Source: an uncultured Bacteroidales bacterium
GTDB taxonomy: Bacteria; Bacteroidota; Bacteroidia; Bacteroidales; UBA932
Direction: 5' to 3'
NCBI GenBank assembly: GCA_905235615.1
Contig: CAJOMB010000071.1
Location: forward strand, 1-7,478
Length of the DNA stretch: 7,478 bases
The position numbers and the translations under genes were made by a program. A model generated the notes under the pieces. It saw only the letters and a list, made by a program, of their open reading frames with translations. It did no database searches and had not been told where the DNA came from. The first letter of the stretch is position 1; each line of letters opens with the position of its first letter. Shown here piece by piece: positions 1 through 7,100 of this stretch.

Positions 1-554
1 CCGGAAACGGCCATGCAGAAGGCCCCGTGGGCGAACATTTCAATGCGAACCAGCGCTCCGGAAGGGCCCGTAATATGCTCCGCCACAATGGCCTCGTGGA
101 TGGCCTTCACCTGGGAAAGCTTAAGCTCCCGGGCCAGCACCACTACATCGGCCCACTGGGCATAGAAGCGGAGGGCCTCCACGTTGGAAATGCTCAGCTG
201 GGTGGAAATATGCACTTCCAAACCAATCTGACGGCAGTACAGGATGGCGGCCATGTCGGAGGCGATGATGGCGTCCACCCCGGCCTCCCGAGCGGCATCC
301 AGGGTGTTCCGGGCCTCCTGCAAATCCTCTCCGTACAAGGTGATATTGAGGGTCATGTACCCCTTGATGCCGGCCTCGTGACAGAGGCGCATCACCTCGG
401 GAAGGTCTTCCCGGGTAAAGTTTCCGGCCGAATGTGAACGCATGTTCAGATGGCCGATACCAAAGTAAACGGAATTGGCACCGCCCTGGATGGCGGCCCG
501 CAAGCAGGCGAAATTGCCCGCCGGAGCCATGATTTCCAGCTCTTCCCTTTTCAT
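1..554 (-). CDS. Peptidase U32-family protein (TrhP/RlhA-like), partial: N-terminal 184 residues
   Basis: The minus-strand reading begins MKREELEIMAPAGNFACL and continues with GGANSVYFG and LNMRSHSAGNF, the typical start of U32 'peptidase' proteins (ELLxPAGN, GADAVYxG). It reaches EMFAHGAFCMAVSG near residues 172-185, which is the first part of the U32 signature (ExFxHGAxCMAxSGxC); the window ends there, so the cysteine-rich remainder is missing. Family knowledge: well-studied members (E. coli TrhP and RlhA) act in prephenate-dependent hydroxylation of tRNA or 23S rRNA rather than as proteases, while UbiU/UbiV act in oxygen-independent ubiquinone synthesis. Which subgroup this is cannot be settled from the N-terminus. 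The start ATG (554-552) shares one base with the TGA stop of the upstream prenyl synthase gene (TGATG), so translational coupling is likely. No Shine-Dalgarno sequence is visible. The family call is secure; the substrate is unknown. Confidence 0.9.
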   Translation of the reverse strand, partial: MKREELEIMAPAGNFACLRAAIQGGANSVYFGIGHLNMRSHSAGNFTREDLPEVMRLCHEAGIKGYMTLNITLYGEDLQEARNTLDAAREAGVDAIIASDMAAILYCRQIGLEVHISTQLSISNVEALRFYAQWADVVVLARELKLSQVKAIHEAIVAEHITGPSGALVRIEMFAHGAFCMAVS

Positions 555-1528
555 CAGTTCACACGGCCCACCAAAGAATCCGCAAAGCGGCGGAGCATCT
601 CATACCCTTCGGGGGGCATCTGGGCATCCCGGGCGCAGGAAATGGCCTTCTGGCTGAGCCGGTCAATTTCCTCGCGAGCCGCTTCAGGCACGCCCACGCC
701 CTCATAAATGGCTTTGACGCGGGCAATCTTGGCCGCCTGCTCCTCCGGGGTTTCCGCCGGCGCGGTGAGCGCTTCCACCAGCCCCACGGCGCCCAGCTGG
801 TGGGCTTTCACCGTGAGCCAGCTCTTCTTCTCGTTCAGAATGTCTCCCCCGATGGGCTTGCCGAACACCTTCTGGTCTCCATAGGCATCCAGGTAGTCAT
901 CGGCCACCTGGAAGGCCAGGCCCAACTGGTAGCCATAGTCATAAAGGCACTGCTGGCTACGGGCATCGGCCCCGGCGATGAGGGCGCCCATCTGCGCGGC
1001 GCAGGCAATGAGAACGCCCGTCTTGAGGCCGATCATTTGAATGTATTCCTCCATGGAAACGCTGCTGCGCTCCTCGAAGTCCATGTCCATCTGCTGGCCG
1101 TCACAAACCTGGGCCGCCGTTTTGGAAAACAGCTCCAGCACCTGGGGAAGCACCTGCTGGGGGGCCTTGGCCATGCGTTTGAAGGAATCGATGAACATCA
1201 CGTCACCCGAAAGGATGGCCGTGTCTTCATCCCATTTTTTCCAGACCGTAGGACAGCCCCGCCTCAGGGGCGAACGGTCCATGATGTCGTCATGGATCAG
1301 GGTGAAGGTGTGGAATACCTCCAGCCCGGCGGCCGGCTCCAGCACCTGCGGAGTGAACGCATGGGCATAGATTCCATAGGTGGTGAGGCACAGTTTGGGG
1401 CGGATGCGCTTGCCGCCGATGGCAATCATGTAGCGGAGAGGGTCGTAGAGGCCTTCCGGCTTGTCCTGAAAGCGGATATTCTCAAAAAGGGCGACCGTTT
1501 CCCGGCTGATGAGGGATTCCTGAATCAT
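554..1528 (-). CDS. Trans-polyprenyl diphosphate synthase (IspA/IspB family)
   Basis: This 324-residue cytosolic enzyme of isoprenoid synthesis condenses isopentenyl diphosphate onto an allylic diphosphate. Landmarks are GGKRIRP (residues 38-44), the first aspartate motif DDIMD (80-84) followed by RSPLRRG, GQQMDMDFE (144-152), the K169-T170 pair, the second aspartate motif DDYLD (210-214) and GKPIGGDI (223-230). All catalytic and Mg2+-binding residues are present. The first motif is DDxxD without the two-residue insertion typical of bacterial type II farnesyl synthases. Phe75, five residues before it, is bulky; in archaeal and plant relatives an aromatic residue there limits the chain to about C20, so a short product is a plausible inference. 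I chose the ATG at 1528 because the family N-terminus (LYDPLRYMIAIGGKRIRP) follows at normal distance and a TATCTTTG box lies just upstream. A longer in-frame extension to 1795 would run through the divergent GH3 gene. First gene of a leftward operon with the U32 gene. Confidence 0.95.
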   Translation of the reverse strand: MIQESLISRETVALFENIRFQDKPEGLYDPLRYMIAIGGKRIRPKLCLTTYGIYAHAFTPQVLEPAAGLEVFHTFTLIHDDIMDRSPLRRGCPTVWKKWDEDTAILSGDVMFIDSFKRMAKAPQQVLPQVLELFSKTAAQVCDGQQMDMDFEERSSVSMEEYIQMIGLKTGVLIACAAQMGALIAGADARSQQCLYDYGYQLGLAFQVADDYLDAYGDQKVFGKPIGGDILNEKKSWLTVKAHQLGAVGLVEALTAPAETPEEQAAKIARVKAIYEGVGVPEAAREEIDRLSQKAISCARDAQMPPEGYEMLRRFADSLVGRVN

Positions 1529-1543
1529 GTCTGTATTTTTGCC

Positions 1544-1551
1544 CAAAGATA
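1544..1551 (-). promoter_or_regulatory. Bacteroidetes-type -7 promoter box for the prenyl synthase/U32 operon
   Basis: Read on the minus strand these bases are TATCTTTG, an exact match to the Bacteroidetes sigma-ABfr -7 consensus TAnnTTTG. The start codon of the prenyl synthase begins at 1528, so initiation a few bases after the box would leave a leader of only about 10 nt. A TTTG that could serve as -33 element lies at 1567-1564, but the 12-nt spacing is shorter than the usual ~19, so the -33 element is uncertain. Confidence 0.6.
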
Positions 1552-1561
1552 AGCATTTCTG

Positions 1562-1575
1562 CGCAAAATTTTGCG
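1562..1575. promoter_or_regulatory. Perfect 14-bp palindrome between divergent promoters, candidate operator
   Basis: CGCAAAATTTTGCG is a perfect inverted repeat with no spacer. It sits directly upstream of the rightward -7 box (1576-1583) and 10 bp upstream of the leftward one (1544-1551), so it would occupy the -33/-7 spacer of the GH3 promoter and the -33 area of the prenyl synthase promoter. That position fits a binding site for a dimeric regulator controlling one or both directions. No regulator gene is in the window, and an AT-rich palindrome could also arise from overlapping promoter elements. Confidence 0.45.
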
Positions 1576-1583
1576 TATCTTTG
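1576..1583 (+). promoter_or_regulatory. Bacteroidetes-type -7 promoter box for the GH3-GH2-GH29 operon
   Basis: TATCTTTG matches the TAnnTTTG consensus exactly. It ends only 6 nt before the ATG at 1590, so the predicted transcript starts at or next to the start codon (leaderless or nearly so), unless the true start is the GTG at 1620. The -33 region holds only a weak TTTC at 1556-1559 with 16-nt spacing. No other candidate promoter was noticed for the three-gene operon. Confidence 0.6.
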
Positions 1584-1589
1584 TACAAT

Positions 1590-4124
1590 ATGCAAAGCTC
1601 TGTTTTCCGTTCCTCCCTTGTGAAAAGCCTGGCAGCCGTTCTGTTGGCTGCCCCGCTCCTGATTTCCTGTAGTTCCAAGACGCCGCTGTACAAAGACGCC
1701 TCCCAGCCTTCCTCCGTCAGGGCCGATGACCTCATCGCCCGCATGACGGTAGAGGAGAAACTGGGGCAGCTCCTGTGCCCGCTGGGCTGGCCCATGTACG
1801 AAAAAGTGACCCCCGATCAGGTCGGGGGTGACGTCATGCCCGGCAAGGGTGCCGGCGTCATGCCCGGCGACGACCGGGCATCTGTCCGTATCTCGGACGC
1901 CTACCGGAAATTCATCCAGGAACAGCACGGAGGCATGCTCTGGGCAACGTTCCGGGCCGATCCCTGGACCCGCAAAACCCTGGAGACCGGACTGAATCCC
2001 CGGCTTTCCGCCCGTGCCTACAACGCCCTGCAGCGCTATGCCATCGACTCCACCCGCTTAGGCATCCCCATCATCCTGGCGGAGGAAGCCCCCCACGGGC
2101 ACATGGCCATCGGCACCACCGTCTTCCCTACGTCCATCGGCCTCAGCGCCACCTGGGACACCGAACTGCTGGAAGAAGTGGGCCGCGTCATCGGCAAGGA
2201 ACTGATGGCGCAGGGCGGCACCATCGGCTACGGCCCGGTGATTGACCTTTCCCGCGAACCCCGCTGGTCCCGCGTGGAAGAAACCTACGGAGAAGACGTT
2301 TATCTTACCTCGCAGCTGGCATCGGCCATGGTGAGGGGCACCTCTTCGCAGGGCGTCATCTCCACCCTCAAGCATTTTGTGGCGTATGGCATTCCCGAAG
2401 GCGGCCACAACGGAAGCCCTTCCCACATTGGCCCCCGGGACCTGGAGGAGAATGTGCTGCCCACCTTCAAGGCGGCCATCGACGGCGGCGCCCTCTCGGT
2501 GATGACCAGCTACAACACCATCGACGGCATCCCTTCCACCTGCAACGAGGAACTCCTGACCGGCGTCCTGCATGAGCGCTGGAATTTTCAGGGCTTCGTG
2601 GTAAGCGACCTGGAGAGCATCGACGGCATCTATACCAGCCACCATGTGGCAAAAGACCGGCAGCAGGCCGGGGAGATGGCCCTGAACGCCGGCGTGGACG
2701 TGGACCTGGGGGCCCACTGCTATGCCCTCCTCAAGGAATCGGTTGAGGCGGGCCGCGTCTCCATGGCCACCCTGGACCGCGCTGTCAAGCGCGTCCTTGT
2801 GAGAAAATTCGAAGCCGGCCTCTTTGACAACCCCTACCTGCCGGAAGGCTCGGCCGACGAGGTCCGTTCCCCCGAAAACCTGGCCGTGGCCGCCCAGACC
2901 GCCCGCGAAGGAGTGACGCTCCTGAAGAACAACGGCATCCTGCCCCTGAGGGCCGGGACACGCATCGCCCTGGTGGGACCCAACGCGGACAACCTCTACA
3001 ACCAGTTGGGAGACTATACCGCCCCGCAGGCCCCGGAGAACGTGGTCACCATGCTCCGCGGGCTCAAGGAGGCCGGCGCCGCCGTCAGCTATGTGAAGGG
3101 CTGCGCCGTGCGGGACACCAAGACCGACAACATAGCCGAGGCCGTCCAGGCCGCCCGCCGCTCCGATGTGGTGGTGGCCGTGGTGGGCGGGTCATCGGCC
3201 CGGGATTTCCGCACCCAATACATTGACACCGGCGCCGCCGTGGTGGACCGGACCGCCGTTTCCGACATGGAGGCCGGCGAAGGCTTCGACCGCAGCACCC
3301 TGGACCTGCTGGGCCTGCAACCGCAACTTCTCCAAGCGCTCAAAGCCACCGGCAAACCCTTGGTGGTGGTGTATATCGAAGGCCGCCCGTTGGACAAGAG
3401 ATGGGCCGATGAAAACGCCGACGCCCTCCTCACCCTCTGGTACCCCGGAGGCGAAGGTGGCAGAGCCCTCTCCGATGTCCTGCTGGGCCGATACAACCCC
3501 GCCGGACGCCTGAGCGTGAGCGTTCCCCGCAGCGTGGGACAGCTTCCCGTCTATTACAACAAGAAACTGCCCTACAGCCATGACTATGTGGAAGAGAGCG
3601 CCGCTCCGCTGTATCCGTTTGGCTATGGGCTCAGCTATACCACCTTTGAATATAAGAATTTGAGATTCTTCGCTGACGCTCAGAATGACAGGGAAGGTGC
3701 TCAGAATGACAAAGGCGGCGCTCAGAATGACAGGGGAGACGCTCAGAATGACAAGGGAGACAACAATGTCATCCTGATTGACAAGGGAGGCGAGAATGTC
3801 ATCCTGAGCGACAGCGAAGGATCTGTGACCTTGTCCGTAGATATAACAAACACCGGCAACATGGCCGGAGACGAGGTGGTGCAGGTGTACATCCGGGACC
3901 TCACGGCCTCCACCGCCCGGCCGCGCAAGCAGCTGTGCGCCTTCCGCCGCGTGAAGGGAATCGGCCCGGGAGAGACCGTTACCGTGAGCCTGCCGCTGCA
4001 GCGCAGCGCCTTCGAGCTGGTGAACCCGGCCATGCAGCGGGTGGTGGAACCCGGAGAATTTGAGATCCAGGTGGGCGCCTCCTCGGAGGACATCCGCATC
4101 AAAACCATTGTAAATTACCAATAA
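1590..4124 (+). CDS. Glycoside hydrolase family 3 lipoprotein (beta-glucosidase/beta-xylosidase type) with two in-frame repeat insertions
   Basis: 844 residues. A lipoprotein signal (hydrophobic core about 13-26, LLISC lipobox, Cys27) is followed by SSK with no acidic export signal, suggesting a periplasm-facing lipoprotein. The GH3 (beta/alpha)8 domain starts with MTVEEKLGQL and contains GYGPVIDLSREPRWSRVEET, Lys261-His262, and the nucleophile Asp340 in VVSDLESIDGI. The GH3 C-terminal alpha/beta domain carries GEGFDR (Glu561/Glu564 are acid/base candidates) and LTLWYPGGEGG. A fibronectin-III-like domain follows (YPFGYGLSYTTFEY to the end). The family cleaves terminal beta-linked glucose or xylose; the exact sugar cannot be read from sequence. 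Two insertions interrupt the usual layout: residues 74-98 before the first long helix region, and residues 692-745 in the first hairpin of the FnIII-like domain. Both are palindromic repeats translated in frame without stops. An upstream ATG at 1527 is rejected because it precedes the promoter box. GH2 follows after 4 bp. Confidence 0.95.
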   Translation: MQSSVFRSSLVKSLAAVLLAAPLLISCSSKTPLYKDASQPSSVRADDLIARMTVEEKLGQLLCPLGWPMYEKVTPDQVGGDVMPGKGAGVMPGDDRASVRISDAYRKFIQEQHGGMLWATFRADPWTRKTLETGLNPRLSARAYNALQRYAIDSTRLGIPIILAEEAPHGHMAIGTTVFPTSIGLSATWDTELLEEVGRVIGKELMAQGGTIGYGPVIDLSREPRWSRVEETYGEDVYLTSQLASAMVRGTSSQGVISTLKHFVAYGIPEGGHNGSPSHIGPRDLEENVLPTFKAAIDGGALSVMTSYNTIDGIPSTCNEELLTGVLHERWNFQGFVVSDLESIDGIYTSHHVAKDRQQAGEMALNAGVDVDLGAHCYALLKESVEAGRVSMATLDRAVKRVLVRKFEAGLFDNPYLPEGSADEVRSPENLAVAAQTAREGVTLLKNNGILPLRAGTRIALVGPNADNLYNQLGDYTAPQAPENVVTMLRGLKEAGAAVSYVKGCAVRDTKTDNIAEAVQAARRSDVVVAVVGGSSARDFRTQYIDTGAAVVDRTAVSDMEAGEGFDRSTLDLLGLQPQLLQALKATGKPLVVVYIEGRPLDKRWADENADALLTLWYPGGEGGRALSDVLLGRYNPAGRLSVSVPRSVGQLPVYYNKKLPYSHDYVEESAAPLYPFGYGLSYTTFEYKNLRFFADAQNDREGAQNDKGGAQNDRGDAQNDKGDNNVILIDKGGENVILSDSEGSVTLSVDITNTGNMAGDEVVQVYIRDLTASTARPRKQLCAFRRVKGIGPGETVTVSLPLQRSAFELVNPAMQRVVEPGEFEIQVGASSEDIRIKTIVNYQ
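1809..1832 (-). repeat. Palindromic repeat unit A inside GH3 (in frame)
   Basis: Arms ACCCCCGA (1809-1816) and TCGGGGGT (1822-1829) pair perfectly over 8 bp around the loop TCAGG, followed by GAC. It is translated as TPDQVGGD. The same hairpin with two compensatory pair changes occurs in the GH2 gene at 5080-5100, in the same reading frame (IPDQVGND). By the GTCA...stem...A orientation it reads on the minus strand. Confidence 0.85.
1833..1883 (+). repeat. Palindromic repeat units B and C inside GH3, tandem and opposite to unit A
   Basis: The 12-mer GTCATGCCCGGC occurs at 1833-1844 and 1857-1868, 24 bp apart, giving VMPG-KGAG-VMPG in the protein. The second copy forms a perfect 8-bp hairpin, ATGCCCGG (1860-1867) with CCGGGCAT (1874-1881) around a 6-nt loop, and ends in ATCT. 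The first is a degenerate hairpin (GCCCGGC with GCCGGC). The junction with unit A at 1829-1836 is itself the palindrome TGACGTCA, meaning that A and B/C are head to head. Confidence 0.8.
3678..3761 (+). repeat. Four tandem 21-bp repeats (7-residue AQND units)
   Basis: GCTCAGAATGACA begins at 3678, 3699, 3720 and 3741, an exact 21-bp period. The protein reads AQNDREG, AQNDKGG, AQNDRGD, AQNDKGD. The repeated core is the distal part of the 28-bp end repeat, so these look like local duplications of that end. Since the period is a multiple of three, copy-number change by slippage would keep the frame. Confidence 0.9.
3765..3824 (+). repeat. Two tandem 30-bp repeats (NVIL units), opposite orientation to the 21-bp array
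   Basis: AATGTCATCCTGA occurs at 3765-3777 and 3795-3807, 30 bp apart, translated as NVILIDKGGE and NVILSDSEGS. TGTCATCCTGA is nearly the reverse complement of the TCAGAATGACA core of the preceding array, so the two halves of the block face each other. The last copy runs into the right-hand 28-bp inverted end. Confidence 0.85.
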
Positions 4125-4128
4125 CCAC

Positions 4129-7100
4129 ATGAATATCATAACATTATTATTGACCATCACTCTGCCTTTCTGGCAGGACATCCACACCACATCCGTGAAT
4201 GCGGAAACCCGGCGGACGGAAGTCGTCTACTTTGCTACCCGGGAGGATGCCCTCTCCAAAGGTTTCCGCAAAAGCGAAAACTACAAGAGCCTGAACGGCA
4301 CCTGGGACTTCAAGTATTTTGAAGACCACCGCCAGATGGACATCCCCTCCTCCTGGGACAAAATTCAGGTTCCCGGCAACTGGGAAGTCCAGGGATGGGG
4401 CACCGCCATCTACACCAATATCCTGTATGACTTCTGCCCGGAGAATCCCGTTCCCGGTGTTCTGCCGGAAGCCGTTCCCTCCGCCCTGTACCGGCGCAGT
4501 TTCACCATTCCGGACCGTTGGAAGGGCCGCGAGGTGTATCTGAATCTCTGCGGCAGCAAGAGCGGCACCTACGTGTATGTGAACGGAGAGGAAATAGGCT
4601 ACAGCGAGGATTCCAAAGACCTGGCCCGCTTCCGCATTACGGAGGCGCTCAAGCCCGGACAGAACGAGCTGATGCTCAAGATTTACCGCTACACCCAGGC
4701 CTCCTGGCTGGAAGACCAGGATTTCTGGCGCATCTCCGGCCTGGAACGGGACGTGTACCTCTCCAGCGAGAGCAGGCACAGCGGCTTCAATTTCCAGGTG
4801 GTTTCTACCCTGGATGCCGATTTGACCACCGGCCTGTTTCAGCTCAAGATGACGGCCACAGAGCCCACGGAGGTGTTCTATGAGCTGTTGGACAAGGACG
4901 GAAAGGCCGTGGCCGATGCCTCCTACAAGTTCTCCGGCCACATGGAGTCCCTGATGGAAAGGATTCCGGAAGTCCGCCGCTGGAGCGCCGAAACGCCCGA
5001 GCTCTACACCCTGGTGCTCCGCGTGAACGGGGAATACACCCGCTTCCACGTGGGTTTCCGCCGCCTGGAGATTGCAGAGATTCCCGATCAAGTCGGGAAT
5101 GACGGGACAACCCGCATGGTGAAGGCCTTCCTGGTCAATGGCCAGCCCGTCAAGTTCAAGGGCGTGAACCTGCATGAACACAACCCCTATACCGGCCACT
5201 ACACCACCCGGGAGAACATCCTGGAGGACCTCAAGCTCATGAAACTGGGCAACATCAACGCCATCCGCACCTGCCATTACCCCCAGCAGCGTGAATTCTA
5301 TGAGCTCTGCGACTCCCTGGGCTTCTACGTCTATGACGAGGCCAATATAGAAACGCACGGCATGGGCTACGACCTCAAGAAGACCCTGGGCAACAAGCCG
5401 GAATGGTATGAAAAACACCTGGACCGCACCCTCAACATGTACTACCGCACGGCCAACTACCCCTGCGTAACCTTCCTTTCCTTAGGGAACGAGGCCGGCA
5501 ACGGCGTGAACTTCTACGAAACCTACAAAGCTCTCAAAGCCCTGGAGAAAGACGGCCAGAACAGGCCTGTCGTATATGAAAGGGCGGAGCGGGAATGGAA
5601 CACGGACATCATCAATCCCATGTACCCCGGGGCCGAATGGTTCCGCCGCATGGGAGAGCAGGAAAGCGGCCGTCCCGTCATCCCCTGCGAGTACTCCCAT
5701 GCCATGGGGAACTCCAACGGTTCCTTGGACTGGCAGTGGGCGTATATCTATGCCCACAAGCATCTGCAGGGCGGTTTTATCTGGGACTGGGTGGACCAGG
5801 GCCTCTACGACAAGAAGCGCGGCTGGACCTACGGCGGAGACTACGGGGAGAACGCCCCTTCCGACGCCAATTTCTGCTGCAACGGCCTGGTGAACCCCGA
5901 CCGGGAGCCGCACCCCGGCTTCTACGAAGTCAAACACGTCTATCAGGATGTGAGCATCCGCGCCGTGGATGCGGAAAACGGTCTGTTTGAAATCTTCAAT
6001 CGGCACTATTTCACGGACTTGAGCCGGTACACGGTGAAATACTGGGTAGAACGGGACGGCAAGCGTCCCTTCTGGTGGTTCACCCACAAAAAGAAATTCT
6101 GCACGGCACCCCAGACGGCCGAGCAGTTCAAAGTGAAACTGCCCAAGATGAAAAGAGCCGGACAGTACCGCATCTTCTTCGTGGTCATCGCCTCCAAGGA
6201 CCTTCCCTTAGTGGAGAAGGGTGCCATCCTGGCCTGTGACGAGGTCCTCGTCAAGGACACATCGGCCAAGAAAGTGCGGGAGGCCAAGGGAGATATCTCC
6301 TACACTAACGGAGACACCCAGGTGGTGGTGAGAAGCGCCTCCATGGAACTGGTGTTTGACAAGGTGGAAGGCTTCGTCAAGAGCTGGAAGGTGAAAGGGT
6401 TGAACCTGGTGGATCCTTCCTTCGGCATCCGTCCCAACTTCTGGCGCGCTCCCATCGACAACGACTACGGCAACAACGCCCCCGTGAGAACTCTCCGGTT
6501 CAAGACTGTGGAAAAGCCGGAGCAGGTGAGTGTGTCCAAGCAGGAGAATGGAACCGTCCTCATTGCCCTGAAGGGCAGCGGTGTACGGGCTTCGGAGAAC
6601 TACACCGTCTATCCCAACGGCACGCTGGCCATCAGCGTCTCCACCGCACCCGGCACAGACAAAAACGTGGAAATCCCCCGCCTGGGCTTCCGCCTGAGAG
6701 TGGCCGGTTCTTCCTTCCGCTACTTCGGCCGCGGCCCCGTAGAGAACTACTGGGACCGCCATTCCGGCACCTTCAAACGCATCTGGGAGTCCACCGTGGA
6801 TGAAGAATACTATCCCTATGTGCGGCCCCAGGAATGTGGCCACCACACGGATGCCGAATGGCTCTCCTTGGGCAGCTTCACGGTGGTGCGCGGAGCGGAG
6901 CCCTTCGAGTTCAACGTCCTCCGCATGAGCGTCGAAGACCTGGACGGCGGGCTGCAGAAATCCCAGACGCACCTTTGCGACGTTACGCCCCGGGACTTCA
7001 CCGAAGTTTGCATAGACTACAAGATGAGCGGCGTGGGCGGCTACGACAGCTGGGGCTCCCGTCCGGAGAAGAAACGCACCCTCTGGAGCACGGAAAGCTA

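Larger units (their letters stand above)
3663..3824. repeat. 162-bp composite inverted repeat block inside GH3 FnIII-like domain (in frame)
   Basis: The block is exactly 54 codons (residues 692-745). Its ends are 28-bp inverted repeats: 3663-3690 (begins AGATTCTTCGCTGACG) and 3797-3824 (reverse complement begins AGATCCTTCGCTGTCG), 25 of 28 identical. One of the three differences, with its partner, changes a stem pair compensatorily: on the GTCAT-strand the outer stem is ATTCT/AGAAT in one and ATCCT/AGGAT in the other. Between the ends lie four 21-bp direct repeats and, from 3765, two 30-bp repeats. It separates FEYKNLRF from VTLSVDITNTG, which in GH3 relatives are normally close together. The resulting peptide is rich in Asp, Asn, Gly and Lys. 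Confidence 0.85.

Noticed and set aside
27..437. 136-codon plus-strand open frame at the left edge.
   Set aside because: Shadow of the U32 gene, whose minus-strand translation matches family motifs from start to edge.
800..1552. 250-codon plus-strand open frame opposite the prenyl synthase.
   Set aside because: Shadow; the minus strand has both aspartate-rich motifs and all expected conserved blocks.
1527..1589. Earlier ATG for GH3 at 1527, adding 21 residues.
   Set aside because: It lies upstream of the TATCTTTG box, overlaps the prenyl synthase start, and would put a non-signal stretch before the lipoprotein signal peptide.
1529..1795. Upstream in-frame extension of the prenyl synthase gene on the minus strand (start at 1795).
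   Set aside because: It runs antisense through the GH3 signal peptide, both promoter boxes and the palindrome, and its residues do not resemble the family; the normal N-terminus begins at 1528.
1809..1829. The strong hairpin read as a Rho-independent terminator.
   Set aside because: It lies inside the GH3 reading frame and is not followed by a T-run; the same holds for the hairpins at 1860 and 5080.
3663..3824. The repeat block read as a CRISPR array.
   Set aside because: Spacing is only a few bases between 13-bp cores, there are no unique spacers, units are inverted in the second half, and the block is translated in frame within GH3.
3192..4190. Long minus-strand open frame of 332 codons across the end of GH3.
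   Set aside because: Antisense shadow of GH3 in GC-rich DNA; its VILS-rich stretch is just the palindromic repeats read backwards.
4147..5418. 423-codon minus-strand open frame opposite GH2.
   Set aside because: No recognisable domain, and the opposite strand encodes a clearly conserved GH2 enzyme throughout.
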